Shown piece by piece: positions 1-12,117 of a stretch of 64,000 bases of DNA. The first letter of the stretch is position 1. Each line of letters starts with the position of its first letter. The notes beneath the pieces were generated by a model. It did no database searches, was not told where the DNA came from, and was given only the letters and a program-made list of their open reading frames with translations. The stretch is from Tenrec ecaudatus (Eukaryota > Chordata > Mammalia > Afrosoricida > Tenrecidae). Location: positions 10,499,497 through 10,563,496 of the forward strand of contig NC_134542.1 in NCBI RefSeq assembly GCF_050624435.1, read 5' to 3'. A program made the position numbers and the translations under genes.

Positions 1-455
1 ATATGGTACCCAAAGGGTAGGTGAGATGCTTTCATGATGATTTCTAAGATTTGTGATGACTCTAGACAACGAAAGAAATTGATATCTATTCCTGACCCTT
101 GTGAATTAGCTTTATCATTTGAATATTTCTGAATTTTTAGAAAAAAACAAACGAGAAAGAAGTAAAGGACAGAAGTTGCTCCCTGAACTCTGGCCCCAAT
201 CACTATCCATAGCTACAGCATTTTCAATTCACCATTCACTCAGGCTTGCGCCATGACTGGAAGTGGGGTGCATCCTTTGTCGCTCCGCACATCCATTATT
301 CAAAAATAGAGCGTTGTCTTCTGGGTTGGTTGGTTCTCCTTTTCTAAAGGAAAACAAAAAATAAAGCTAAACTGCTTTGGCGCGAATGGACTTTTCTCCT
401 CCAGGAAACTTTGATGAACTGTTTTTTCCATATCTCTCTCTGGGCTGTGCATCAT

Positions 456-612
456 GGAGGCCTGGTGGTGATGTGGGTTAGGCATTGAACTACTAACCAC
501 AAGGTCAGCAGTTCAAACTCACCAGTCGCTTTATGGGAGAAAGATGGTCCAGTCTCAGAAACCCTGTAAAGGGTCACTATGAGTTGGAGTCTACTCGATA
601 GCAGTGGGTTTC
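456..612 (+). mobile_element. AfroSINE
   Basis: Shows the tRNA-derived head (TAACCACAAGGTCAGCAGTT, box B region), central CAGTCTCAGAAACCC, and the 3' part GGGTCACTATGAGTTGGA that is shared with the RTE LINE. The spacer is shortened. Confidence 0.85.
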
Positions 613-1210
613 ATGTTTGGGTTCTCTAGGGTGTGCACCCAGGACCATCCACCTATATGCATTCAGGAATAGTCGATACCTCCTCTCCTGCCAGACACCA
701 TCTTGCAGGTCCAGAGTAGCAGCAAATGAGCTTGCCATCAGCCATTATTACTCATGTCACTCTAGTACAGATTGAGCAGAAAACACAGGCCCTTGGGAAA
801 TTGACCAGTCTCCTGTAAATCATTGGGTATAAATTAAAGAGCAATTATATAAAAGCTTATCAACTTCAGATTCCTCTCAAAATCAGAAATAAAATGGAAT
901 CTACCAACTAGATCTTAGCAGGCACAGAGGGTAAAAGGGGGATCCCTCTATCATCATTTTAAGAGGCTTTGTATTCTGATTTCTTGACAGGATAAAAACA
1001 CAGGACAACCACAGACGCTTACTTCCTTTCACCTGTGAAGCCATGTGCTCTCACTTGGGAAATGTTTGCAGACTTCCCCCCACCCCTGTACTAGGCTCTG
1101 CTATCAGTTCTTGCCATAAGAAACCCCTTCAGATATTAAATATTACCATAGCTACTGAAATATAGCACTTATAAGTCCCTACTTCCAAATTCCCCCAACC
1201 TAGTGCAACT
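613..1210. other. SPHKAP intron, nothing recognised
   Basis: Unique-looking AT-rich sequence; no exon with usable splice sites was found. Confidence 0.5.
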
Positions 1211-1440
1211 GTCCTGATGGTGTAGCAGTTACTTTGGGGACTGCTAACTGCAAGACCAGCAGTTCAAAGCCACCAGCCTCTACTTGCAGGGAGAGCTGAG
1301 ATGTTCTACTCCCCTAAAGCGTTACAGTCTCAGAAACTCACAGAGCCAGTTCTACCCTGTCCTCTAGGGTCACTATCAGCATAAACTCCATGGAAATTAG
1401 ACTGGTCCTAGTGTTTTGTTGTTGTTGTTTTTTTTTTTTT
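1211..1440 (+). mobile_element. AfroSINE
   Basis: Full length, CTGATGGTGTAGCAG to a (GTT)n/T-rich tail. Confidence 0.9.
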
Positions 1441-2216
1441 CATGAAACTGCCTAATAATAAGGAGAAAATAATCAACATAATTGAGGTAGTCCATGGTAT
1501 AATTTAAGTTTGGTAGTTTGTCAATTCTCTTTTCCCTTATTTTCCAAAAATGAACCATAGTCAGATATATATTTTTTAAGATTAAAATATGTCTATATTT
1601 TCATCATAGAATAGAAAAAGGTATAGTCATGACACTCGGGACACATGAAGGCTTTAAATTACAAGTAAATACAAGAGATTTAAGGGTCCAGCCATTAATC
1701 AGAATTAATGACCTATAAAATCCTCTCCTTGACTGCTTGACTTGGGGAAGAGTTCTACAGGAGGTGAACTGAGTAGAACAGAGGATATATCTTTCAGAAA
1801 CCTCCCACCCCACTATCCCAACTAACTCCATACATACAGGGTAGAGAGCCTTTTTTGATAAGAGCGAATGTTTACGGCAGCCCCCATGATCCTCTTTTAT
1901 AGCAACATTGGTCTTTCTTTGCCATTAGTTAGGAAGATAATCCACGAAACTCTGTGAAAACCGTAAACTGAGAACCAATTCCAAAAGCTTTTAGATCAAT
2001 AAGACCCATCACTTCATCTTCCATTTACAGTTTCCTAAACATGACCAACCAGATACTGTTGTTTTCTCCCCCAAGTGAATTAGTGGAAGACAAGGAGATC
2101 CTTAAAGGACAGTCAGAACACGTGACGGGTAAGCCACATTCCCATCCATTTGATACACAATTGCCTGCAATCTCTCTGTGGGAAGCATAGTAAGGCTGTG
2201 ATGTGTCTGTGCTCAG
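1441..2216. other. SPHKAP intron, nothing recognised
   Basis: No repeat motif and no further SPHKAP exon seen upstream of the acceptor. Confidence 0.5.
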
Positions 2217-2401
2217 AACGACCCTCTGGACTGTCAGTGGGGACGGCCAGCCACCAGCGGAGCCTGCTGGTGATCAACTTTGACTTGGAGCCAGAGTGCC
2301 CCGACGCTGAGCTCCGCGCTATGCTGCAATGGATAGCGGCCTCCGAACTTGGGATCCCTGCCATCTACTTTAAGAAATCTCAGGAGAGCCGAATTGAAAA
2401 G
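2217..2401 (+). CDS. SPHKAP: SPHKAP, penultimate coding exon
   Basis: SPHKAP is an A-kinase anchoring protein that binds the RI regulatory subunit of PKA and sphingosine kinase 1. This exon reads RPSGLSVGTASHQRSLLVIN, then FDLEPECPDAELRAMLQWIA, then ASELGIPAIYFKKSQESRIEK, which belongs to the C-terminal block shared by SPHKAP and its paralogue AKAP11. The acceptor AG is at 2215-2216; two bases complete a codon split with an upstream exon outside or not recognised in the window. The donor GT follows directly at 2402 after a complete AAG codon, so the exit phase is 0 and matches the next exon at 10083. I prefer SPHKAP over AKAP11 because DAW1 lies next door in convergent orientation, as remembered for human chromosome 2. 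The exact acceptor is the least certain point. Confidence 0.9.
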
Positions 2402-3622
2402 GTATCCATTTTCTGTGTTCAGCCAGGATCCCTCTAGAGATTTGGGTATGAGTCAGTACTGGAAGGTCAGTCAGTACCCAGTTAATCCACTTGAATTCGA
2501 ATGGTTTGCTGTTGGCTTAGTGCCTTGTCACTGTGGCTAGAACTCTGGATCCTTCCACCTGCATAAATTTAATCATCCTTATCATTTCTTGACCCTAAGT
2601 TTGGCTCCTCTGGTTGAATGGTGATGACAAGTAAAATGGGGAGATGAGAAATGTATTTGAAGAGTCTGTTACATTTTTTCAGAGCATCTTACTCTGGAGC
2701 CAACCTCTTCCTAGCAGCCATTTAAATAAAAGAAGGAAGCAGAGGAGGTGAAATATACTAGAATCCAGAGTGGGACCACTCATATTTAAAGGAAGCTGTG
2801 GTTTGGTGCCTGGGGAGACATTGCTTAATTCTGTACCAGAACATATTCGTACGAAGGTTTTCTCCATATAGTTCCCACTTACCAGAAACAGAAAGCTGGT
2901 GGAAAAAACTCTAGGCCAATGTCAGAATGAATAGCATCCATTATTCTCGTCCTATGGCTCTAAGACCTACCTTGACCTGTGATAGCATCTCAATTATCCA
3001 GTCTTAATCTGAGATTGAGCCATGCCTATCGGTTGCCAATCTCTTCAACCTCAATTTTGCATCATTTGAAAATGTACTGCCTTCTAAAATTTTCAAATTG
3101 ATCATCATGTTGCCATATTCACATTCCATTGCTGTGCTCCAAATTATACTTCGCACCTTAAAACAACGGCCAAATGTACTGTCCTTCAGGTGGGGACATC
3201 TGGGTTCCCAACCAAGGGTCTCACGAGGCAGAAATCAAGATGGCTCCTGTGTGGGCTCCTATCTGGTAGCTCTGGGGAAGAATCTGCTTCCAACTCTATT
3301 CACGTTGTTGTCTTAAGTCAGGATCCTGGGCTCTTCTGAGCCCTTGATCACTTTCTGGAAATGGGGCCCAACATAAGCTTGTTGCAACAACGTCCTCCAG
3401 ATGAAATGATTCTCACACACTCTGAAGCTTGAGATCCACCGTGCTCAAAAACAAACCACGTGCCCAAATTCACAGTGGCCAGAAATTATATGAAATGCCA
3501 AGACAATGATTGCTGATAATCCTGACGCCCAATAATTTAGAAGCGTTTATATATTTCATTCATAGTGACCTTGGTATCAGTTAAAGTTGATTTATTTAAT
3601 TTGAGGTAAAAACAAACTCAAC
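2402..3622. other. SPHKAP intron, nothing recognised
   Basis: Single-copy-looking DNA up to the LINE-like insertion at 3639. Confidence 0.5.
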
Positions 3623-3638
3623 AAATCAGGAGAGCAAC

Positions 3639-4371
3639 TCAAAGCCCATGTGGAAGAAGCACACCAGCCTGTGTGATCACAGGGTGTCTATGAGATCAGG
3701 TATCAGGCATCAAAGAACAAAAAATCATATCATTGTGAATGAGGGGAAGTGCAGATTGAAGACCCAAAGCCCTTCTGTAGGCAACTGGACATCCCCTTAC
3801 AGAAGGGTCATGGGGAGGAAACAAGCCAGTCAGGGTGCAGTGTAGTAATGATGAAACATACAACTTTCTTCTAGTTCCTAAATGCTTCCTCCCCCCACAC
3901 ACTATCATGATCCCAATTCTACCTTACAAATCTGGCTAGACCCGAGGATGTACACTGATATAGATAGGAACCGGAAACACAGGGACTCCAAGACGGATGA
4001 TGCCTTTAGGACCAGTGCTTAGAGTGGCAATACCAGGGTGGTTGAGGGCAGGTGGGGGGAAAGGGGAAACTGATTACAAGGATCTACATATAACCTTCTC
4101 CCCGGGGGAAGGACAGTGGAGAAGTGAGTCAAGGGCAACATTAGACAGTGTAAGATATGAAAAATAATAATTTATAAATTATCAAGGGTTAATGAGGGAG
4201 GGAGAAGCAGAGAAGGAGGGGGAAATGAGGAGCTGATACCAAGGGCTCAAGTAGAAAGCAAAAGTTTTGAGAGTGATGAGGGCAACAAATGTACGAATGT
4301 GCTTGACACGGTGGATGGATGTATGGATTGTGATAAGAGTTGCATGAGCCCCCAATAAAATGATGTTTTTT
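3639..4371 (+). mobile_element. LINE-like retrotransposon 3' end, 5'-truncated
   Basis: A 733-bp non-coding insertion whose last 100 bases (TGGATTGTGATAAGAGTTGC and a CCCCAATAAAATGAT tail) recur many times in the window. Bounded by a 16-bp duplication, 3623-3638 and 4372-4387 (15 of 16 identical). The AATAAA plus tail, 5' truncation and long target-site duplication point to LINE machinery. I cannot name the family; an afrotherian LINE 3' UTR is my best guess. Confidence 0.8.
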
Positions 4372-4496
4372 AAATCAGGAAAGCAACAAGTGTACAACTT
4401 TTATAAAGACACCCAAGTTGCTCATTGTCCTACTTTCCAGATGCAAACCATCCCTACATCCAACTCCTTTTCTTCTATTTAAATTCCGCGAGCTTC

Positions 4497-4675
4497 GGGG
4501 AGCCATTACCTGAGGGGCTGCTAAGGTAACAGTGGAGCCCACTCAGCACTTTGCTGAAGACAGATGAGTCAACCAGCGTCCCTCAAAATGTACAGCCTCA
4601 GAGCCCCTAGAGAGCCCTTCTCCTTCGTGTGTAGGTTAGCTCTGAGTTAGAACTGACTCAACAGCCACGCGTGTC
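4497..4675 (+). mobile_element. AfroSINE, strongly diverged
   Basis: GGAGCCATTACCTGAGGGGC at the head and GTTAGAACTGACTCAACAGC at the tail. Confidence 0.6.
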
Positions 4676-4923
4676 AGGGAGCAGAGATGGGCTGAAAACT
4701 GCACTCAAGTGAATGGAGTGTCCGTCTTGTCTGTCAGCCTGCACCGGAACTTAAATTTTGCTCAGAGGTAACATGAACAGAATGTACCAAGAGAGAAAAT
4801 GAGCTAAGTTCCCTCCTTTGTCCCAGAAACCGAGTGTAGGAAAGAAGCGTCCTCTTGTCCCTTTTTGTGTTCCATTCCACAGGCAAAGTAGACATTGAGC
4901 ACAAAAGATGTTGATATAACCAT

Positions 4924-5380
4924 TCACACACACACACACACTCACACTCACAAACACACACTCACACACACTCACACACACACCCACACACACACACTCA
5001 CACTCACACACACACAAACTCACACACACTCACACTCACACACTCACACACACACACTCACACACACACTCATACACTCACACACACATCTCACACACTC
5101 ACACACTCACACACACACTCACACATACTCACACTCACACTCACACACTCACACACACATCTCACACACTCACACACACTCACACACACTCACACACACA
5201 CTCACACAATCACACACACACAATCACACACACTCACACTAACACACTCACACTCACACTCACACACTCACACACACATCTCACACACTCACACTCACAC
5301 ACACACACACACACTCACACACTCACACACACTCATACACACACACACACACACTCACACAAACTCACACACACATCTCA
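4924..5380 (+). repeat. (CA)n array with CT interruptions
   Basis: About 455 bp of CACACA with regular CACTCA and CACATCTCA variants. The segment with ACACATCTCACACACTC recurs near 5085, 5155 and 5275; the last two neighbourhoods match over some 50 bp, giving a higher-order period of 120 bp. Confidence 0.95.
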
Positions 5381-5884
5381 TTTTCAAAGAAGTACATCCA
5401 AAAAGAAGGAAAAATAAAGACAACTGGATCCCCAGGCTCATTATTTATAAATATAAGAAACAATCTTTGACGCTGTCCTTTAGCTATGATTTCTAAACAT
5501 AGTCACTTGGGAAGGTTTTTCATCAGAACCCTCACCCGGTGATCTAACCAATTACATGATCATCACTTCTGAGCACAGAGACCCAGGCATCAGTGATCCC
5601 TGGTGCTTCAGAGAATCGCCAAGATTGAGGATCATGGCCTTGTGGGCCAGAAAAGAGTTGCCAGGAACAATGGAAGACCTGGTGGGCTTGTTTGTGCTGC
5701 TGAAATCTAATTCTATGTGGCACAAAAGAAGGTAGCTGCTTTCAAAAACCCAAGTTGATTGTGTCTCCCAAACCACATACCTTGAAACAATTCCTGTGGA
5801 CAGACCCCATCATCAGACTATGTCAACAAGTCATCAAAAGAGTAAAATGCTTACCTGACAACATGAAGGCCGCCAAGTATGGTG

Positions 5885-6102
5885 GCAACCTGGTGGTGTA
5901 GTGGGCTACAGGTTAGGCTGCTAACCACAAGGTCAGCAATTCAGAACCAGAACCCACCAGCGCTTCCATGGGAGAAAAATGAGGGTTTCTACCGTCAGAG
6001 TTAAAGTCTCAGAAAGCTACCGAGACAATTCTATTCTGTCCTGTAGGGTCACTGTGAGCCAGAAGGGACTAGATGGTACTGAGGTTTTGTTGTTGTTGTT
6101 TT
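5885..6102 (+). mobile_element. AfroSINE
   Basis: Full length; head TGGTGGTGTAGTGGGCTACA, 3' part AGGGTCACTGTGAGCCAG and (GTT)n tail. Confidence 0.9.
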
Positions 6103-6173
6103 GGGGGAAGATTTTTATTATTATTTATTATTATTATTCCTTTCCAATAAGCCTACCAACGATATGGTGGTGA

Positions 6174-6345
6174 TGCACTTTGCCATCGATTCTGACCCAT
6201 AGCAAACCCCTGTGACAAAGAAGCACAGGTCCAGAGGGTTTGCTAGGTTGTAATCTTTCCAGAAAGAAGCAGAGCAGCACGTCTTTCTTCCTGTGCAGGG
6301 GCTGGCGGATTCAAACCTCCTACCTTTCTGGTTAGCAGCCAAGTG
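6174..6345 (-). mobile_element. AfroSINE, variant type
   Basis: Reverse orientation: TGCCATCGATTCTGACCCAT at the 3' end, GGCTGGCGGATTCAAACCTC and GGTTAGCAGCC at the head. Confidence 0.8.
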
Positions 6346-6952
6346 ATTCCTGAAACAGGATTCATAAAACGTAACCTCGTCTTGCTTCTTCCAAATCACT
6401 CTCTGCACAAAGAAACCCGATTGCTCTTGATTTGGGAAATGGCAGGAAGTGAACTTGTTTTGATTCTTCTATTTCTGATGCCGTGAAATGAAAAACCCCA
6501 GAACCTTGACATGCTCAAGCTCATTAAGAAAATACCACGCGATCACAGGACCCGCGGAGGGCCAGCTGGGAAAGAGATGCGGCCGAAAAGGGCCATTGTC
6601 GGCGGTAATGAGCCGGAAATGTCCCCTCTGGCCACTTCACAATTTCAGCTTCATTTTGGTGTCATTTCCCCCCTTAGTTTTAATGAATGGAGGAAAGAAA
6701 TTTCGAGCCGTTCCTGGTCATAAGCTCTGCAGATGTTTCAAGGACTCCGAGTCTGTAATAAAGTCATTGCAGCCTCTGAGCATGCTGTCTTGACTGGGGC
6801 TAGAGCACTGGGTGACATCTGATTTCTCGAGTATCTGCCTGGACTTGGAGACAGTGAGGCAGATGCTGACTGCCCTTGCATGGTTTCCTCTGTGCTGTAG
6901 TGGCTAGCGAACTTGCTAGATAATGGATGAATAGATGGATAGTTAGATGATT

Positions 6953-6997
<45 letters not shown>
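6953..6997 (+). repeat. (TAGA)n microsatellite
   Basis: About eleven tetranucleotide units, bounded by AT-rich sequence. Confidence 0.95.
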
Positions 6998-7083
6998 GCA
7001 TATGTATATGAGCATATATATACACCTATATATTCTGATTAAGCCAACACAGGGCAAACAAGTACAATAATATATAATTAGAA

Positions 7084-7245
7084 TCCCTTGGTCATGCACC
7101 TGGCTGCTAACCAAAAGGCTGGAGGTTCAAATCCATTCAGAGGTGACCTACTTTGCAAAGACCAGCCACTGAAAACCTTGTGGAGCGCAGTTCTATTCTG
7201 ATCCACATCGAATTGCCAGGGTCACAAAACGACTCCACAAAACTG
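7084..7245 (+). mobile_element. AfroSINE, variant type
   Basis: GGCTGCTAACCAAAAGGCTG and AGGTTCAAATCC head; tail GGGTCACAAAACGACTCCAC. Confidence 0.75.
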
Positions 7246-7647
7246 GTCCTGGTGGCCTCCTTTCAGTCTGCTTCTATCCATGACCTCCAACCATTTTTGT
7301 GCCGTGTGCTTGCAGCAGGCAAGTGCTGAGCCAACTCCTGTGAGATGTACATGTTGTTGTAGCAGGAGTTGTAGTTGTTGTTGAGTGTCACCAAATCCAC
7401 TCGGACGCATCGGGACTCTATATGCAATAGAAAAAAAAACACCACCCACTGTCTCTCAAACATAAGAAGCTGCCTCGAACATATGCAGATTTAATGCTTA
7501 ATTTTGAATTGTGTCTGTGGGAATCCATTGTCAAAATTCTAAGAATGAAGACTTCTTCCAGGTCCATGCTCACTGATACTGGGTGTTGATCCGTATATCA
7601 AACCCTTAACAACTTTGAAGGTCTAGTTGACTCCCTTTGATCATTCA

Positions 7648-7745
7648 TATCTTCATTCAACCATCACTTTTTGAGTACTTCGTAAGTGTCAGCATGAAAT
7701 ATAAATGGACAGTCACCACGCCCGTCCCCTGGAAGTCGGCAACCT
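7648..7745 (+). repeat. Old mammalian interspersed repeat (L2/MIR era)
   Basis: ATTCAACCATCACTTTTTGA and GTACTTCGTAAGTGTCAGC fit a very common ancient placental repeat end; exact family uncertain. Confidence 0.4.
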
Positions 7746-9882
7746 AGAGTATCATTGCCATCTGCCTGCCCTTTCATCCGGCTCCCCGTTCACATCATCT
7801 GAAAATGCGTTGAGGGTCTGCATATGTTTCCAGGTGTGAAAAGGTAAGTATTTCAACTTCAGCCTAGACGATTGCTTTATTCTGAATATGCCAACTCAAG
7901 ACGAACAAGAACCAAAGGCTCTGCGTGACCTGATTGCACATAGCAGGCGTAGTAACAGCTGGGAGAAGGTACATAATCCAAGAGTAGTTCTCTCTGAGGC
8001 ACTTTCTCAGTCACTGAAATGAAATAACACAAATGAGGGGATGATCAAGGCTGGGCGTGGGAGTAGATTTGTATCCCTGTTGCGGGTAAAGCTCACAAGT
8101 CGGAGTGCACAAAAAAAGAGCTAAGTGCAAAGCCCTGCGCCTAGAAGGAGACATTGAAGAGGAATAGTAACTAAACTGCAGTCCTCCTCTTTCTAATAAA
8201 TAGGATTTTCATTCTTATAAAACAGCGCCAGATGCCCAATCTATCCCACCTCCTGGTGCCCGTGCACATATCAATGTCCTATTCACCTTGCACCAGAGTG
8301 AAGTAGCATAAAAGGGGATAGGATTAGAGTGTTAATATACCATGGATTCCAAGATCAGCTTTTCCTCTCTCAAGTCCTCTGTACTTTAGGGTGTGTGTGT
8401 CTGTGTTTGTGTGTGTGTGTGTGTGTGCAAATGCCTACTTCACAAGCTTTTTGGCAGAACGGAATGAGATTGGATCCCGTTTCTTTCAAAACACTTGACC
8501 AGAGCATCTGAGAGACCCTCATACTGGCAGTGACCACCCAGTTCCATCAAGAGAGCTCTCTCTCAGGATTCACCCATTTCCTGGCTGTCCAAATGCACAA
8601 TACACTTGCAGCCCAGAACTTGCTAAGTGGTGGCCCATCGAATCCATTACCAGTAGCCAGGGGATATCTCTGGGGGAGGCGGGAGAGGGGGGAGGGGGAG
8701 GTGTCAATGCTGTGGAAAGGCAACCTTTTTGTTCTTGTAAGAGTGCATGCAACACCGTAACTAATTAGACATTTTGCCTGTATCACTCAGTGACGCTCAT
8801 TAGATTAATCAGACTGCTCAACCATCAATCATCTCTTGCCAAGTTTTCCACCAGCAGACACTTCCTAAATGACGATCTCCCCTCTCCCCACAAAACCAAC
8901 TCTCTCGGTGCTTCAGCTCAGCAGATTGTGGGAAAGAGAAGGCTTGTCCGGATGAGTGAGGAATGAATACATTACCCCAAATGAGTGAGAAATGAGTACC
9001 TTACCCCAGCTTAACATTGGGCTCATTTGACATTTTTTCATTTGCCAGGTATCTGTTCAGATTCCTGTGGCATCCATCCTATGAGAAATGATCTGAGACA
9101 CAGGTGGAGGGAACTGGGGACACGGTGTTATAGACCCACCAAACTCAAAGGAGTCCAGCCCGGGAACCAGCTGACCTGAGTAGATATTTCAAATATCTGA
9201 AAGACTGACCCTTAAGAGGAGAATTGGCATTGTTCCATCTGGCACTCCCCCCTCCCCACGCTGTTCATCCATGGAGGGTGGTGTTGGGAGGGTGGTCTAT
9301 CCTGCCCCTCCCATCTGAGCTGCCTCAGCAGAAGCCATCGACCCAGAACAGTCTCATAAAAGGAGACTGAGAATTAGGTCTTTCTCTCTCCCAAATCTTT
9401 TACTTTACCAGAGAATCTTCCTCTCTGTCCTGGGCCCCACCATGTTTTTTGTCTCTTGCTATTGCACTGCCACCTAGCCAACCCCACTTCTGTGCCTGTC
9501 CCCATCCTGGAGGACGTGGGGTCTCCTTTGCCACACAAGAGGTGCACATGGGGGACATCTGCCATGCACTGGCTGCAAAGTGGGGCCCATTGGCCACGGG
9601 AGACTAGTGCCCACTAGTGAATCTGATCCCACTCGAACTCTTCTCCATCTGATTAAAGTGTGAGGCCATGCCTTGCCGGCCCTATGCCTGGTATACATCT
9701 TTGGTTGATGATCTCAACCAATTCGGTGGAAAAAAGGGGCTATCTAATGATCTGAGCTATCTATAAAAGGCACAAATTCATCCTGGACAATAGGTCCCCG
9801 TCCTAGAGAGAGCTACAGACGAGAGAGCTCTGGGCAGGACAATGGAAACAAGATGACGGTGTTAGGAAAATGATTCAATGAG
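7746..9882. other. SPHKAP intron, mostly unassigned
   Basis: Apart from a (TG)n run near 8400, no repeat or coding signal recognised. Open frames at 8530-8786 and 9374-9698 have no known motif. Confidence 0.5.
8386..8427 (+). repeat. (TG)n microsatellite
   Basis: Dinucleotide run with a few C/T interruptions. Confidence 0.9.
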
Positions 9883-10031
9883 CTCTTTCTACTCATGCCC
9901 TTGGTATCAGCTCCTCAGCAAAGGTTTTGAGAATGCTAAGGGCAACAAATGTACAAATATGCTTGACAAGGGATGGATGGATGGATTGTGATAATAGCTG
10001 TACAAGCCCCCAATAAAATGATTTTTTTTAA
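9883..10031. mobile_element. Short LINE-like insertion with inverted 5' part
   Basis: 9918-10031 is the + strand 3' end of the same family as 3639-4371, ending CAATAAAATGATTTTTTT. 9883-9917 is the immediately preceding consensus segment in reverse orientation, so the insertion was inverted at its 5' end (twin priming). It lies 51 bp before the last SPHKAP exon. Confidence 0.75.
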
Positions 10032-10082
10032 TCTTTGAAAGAACCTCTGTGATCAACATCCTAACTCTGTGCTCTATTTTAG

Positions 10083-10259
10083 TTTCTAGATGTTGTGCGT
10101 CTGGTACATCGGAAGTCCTGGAAAGTGGGGGATATTTTCCATGCAGTTGTCCAGTACTGCAAGATGCGTGAGGAGAGGAAGGAGGGGCCTCTGAGTCTCT
10201 TTGATTGGCTCTTGGACCACTCGGACTGCGCAGCCTCCCTTTCCTTCCCTCCAGCTTAG
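10083..10259 (+). CDS. SPHKAP: SPHKAP, last coding exon and stop
   Basis: This exon has 58 codons and a TAG at 10257-10259. It opens FLDVVRLVHRKSWKVGDIFH and continues AVVQYCKMREERKEGPLSLF, then DWLLDHSDCAASLSFPPA. It follows a clear pyrimidine-rich acceptor ending TTTTAG at 10077-10082, in phase 0, so it joins the exon at 2217-2401 without a frame change. The FLDVV...SLFDWLL core is the conserved end of the AKAP11/SPHKAP family. The tail after DWLL (DHSDCAASLSFPPA) is not something I can match from memory and may be lineage-specific. A LINE-like insertion with an inverted end lies only about 50 bp upstream of the acceptor (9883-10031). Confidence 0.93.
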   Translation, partial: FLDVVRLVHRKSWKVGDIFHAVVQYCKMREERKEGPLSLFDWLLDHSDCAASLSFPPA

Positions 10260-11925
10260 GTCCCAGTGGTTTGTAAAATTCTCCAGACTCTCTCAAAACA
10301 TCGCATCCTGTTAGCAGAGCTGTACAAAAATCTGCTGCTCAAGTTTACTGCCCAGGGAAGGCACCAGGGGGGAAATGGAACACAGCGCTGCACAGGCCAA
10401 TCCCACCTGTGGATGCGTTCAGTAGAGCTTGCATTCAAATGCCTGGAACCACGGCGGCTCCCAACTTAGAAAGCTCATACCCAGGTCCAAGTTCCAGGAA
10501 AGCGGTCCTCGTGTACATTTCATAGTGTAACATGATATGTCATGTCTCCAGCGATGTGAATCACCTGGGAAAATGACTCACTGGTCAAGACTGTTTTGGA
10601 AACAAGGCTCTAACTTTTACTTTCCTAATCTGAGTGGGTGAAGGGGCTACTGATGCAGATACAGGTGAGAAATTTCAAGGACTTTTCTGTAAAAGATTTC
10701 CACAGTCAACCAGTCTCAGTAGATATCTACAGGAGTGCAAGAATATAACACTGGACTCTACTGAGGTGATTCCAAACATCACTGCAAGCTGCAGATAAAT
10801 GTTCCCTCTTCTCAACAATATCGGAACTCCAGGCTGCCCAGACCACCACTCGTCAGCTGAGAAAGAGGAAGATTGAAGAGTGTCTGGTCTTCACCACTAC
10901 ATGACGTTAGTAACATGATCATAGAGTTCCTACCATGTGGGAAAGCTTTCTTTATATTTTAAAAAGTCCTTTGAGATAAAACATGTGTGTTAAATTATAT
11001 GAAATGCAAGCTTAGACTTTATTTTATTATGAAGTATGAAGAGAGTGACATCTTAAATAATATATTGAGTTAGCTTAGAGACTGACAAACTATAAAGAGA
11101 TTGCTACCTTCGGTCATAGATTGACATTTGATTGCAGTGGTTGGTCTGATTGTGAATGTGTTGGCATGACTGCTATCATGATATTTATAATGGCTGGGAC
11201 AGGGTAATAACTTTGAGGTCGACATGACCAATTAGGATCCTACTCTAAATGGTCTCCTTTCCTGACTCAGAGATTGGAATTGAATTGGAGGGAAGGAAAA
11301 CGTTATCGTGTTTTCAGTGTATTAATAAAAGAGATTTACTGCTTTGAAAATAAAATATATCTCGCACCCACCCAAGTCGTCTGTCCTTTCAATGGAATGA
11401 GCTACCCTGGCTTCTTTGTTCATGCTCAAAATAGGTGTGTATTGACAATTTCCCGAAGCACTATGCTTTTACATTATATTTTTGATTGTGGTATGATTTT
11501 ATATGTGAAAAAGGGTCTCACTATCAATGTTGGCCTGAGCTATTCATCCGCATCTGAAATTCCAAAGTAGATTGTGAGCCAGACTTTTGCCCTGGAGATC
11601 CTTCGCACTGCTCATTGAACAGTTATTGCACACGTAGTCGGATTCAGGTTATATTTTTAATTTGGCGCATTCACCAAAGGTGAACCTTTAGAAGAGTCTA
11701 CTCACCACCTCAAACTGAAAGTTCTTTGTGCTACAAAATGCAAACGGATATCTTTATCTTTTCAACAATTCTGGATAATCTTGTGTAGACTTCGTTGTGT
11801 TCAACCAAACGTTTACTTATCCTACCAAGCACAAATTATAATACTGGATTGTATAACTTGTGATGAAATTATGTTGTACCTAATGTTGCAAACAAATCAA
11901 TAAATTTATGTTGCCTAATGATTGA
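10260..11925 (+). other. SPHKAP: SPHKAP 3' UTR (inferred)
   Basis: Sequence from the SPHKAP stop to just past a strong AATAAA. It becomes AT-rich towards its end and, unlike the flanks, holds no AfroSINE or LINE insertion over 1.6 kb, which suggests constraint. A 98-codon open frame at 11274-11570 lies inside it and looks accidental. Other AATAAA hexamers occur near 11326 and 11348, so shorter 3' ends are possible. Confidence 0.6.
11899..11904 (+). promoter_or_regulatory. SPHKAP: Candidate SPHKAP poly(A) signal
   Basis: AATAAA in an AT-rich stretch 1.64 kb after the stop codon, followed within 30 bases by a T-rich run near 11927-11935. Inferred from position only. Confidence 0.5.
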
Positions 11926-12117
11926 TCTTTTTTCTTCAAGGCCTGTAAATATCATGTGGAGACACCAAAATCTGTGGTGTCTTCATCCTTAGACAAGTTT
12001 TGCAGTTCTGATCTACAATTTCTTAATAAGTAAAGGGTCACCAATTAGATTTGCTAGGATCAGTTATATTTGAGAAAAATCAGAATCTTCCAGTGTCCAT
12101 CCTGCCAGCATTTCAGC

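Noticed and set aside
4895-5242. 115-codon His/Thr-rich open frame
   Set aside because: It is translation of the CA microsatellite and has no start context or conservation signal.
11274-11570. 98-codon open frame after SPHKAP
   Set aside because: Lies in the inferred 3' UTR and shows no family motif.
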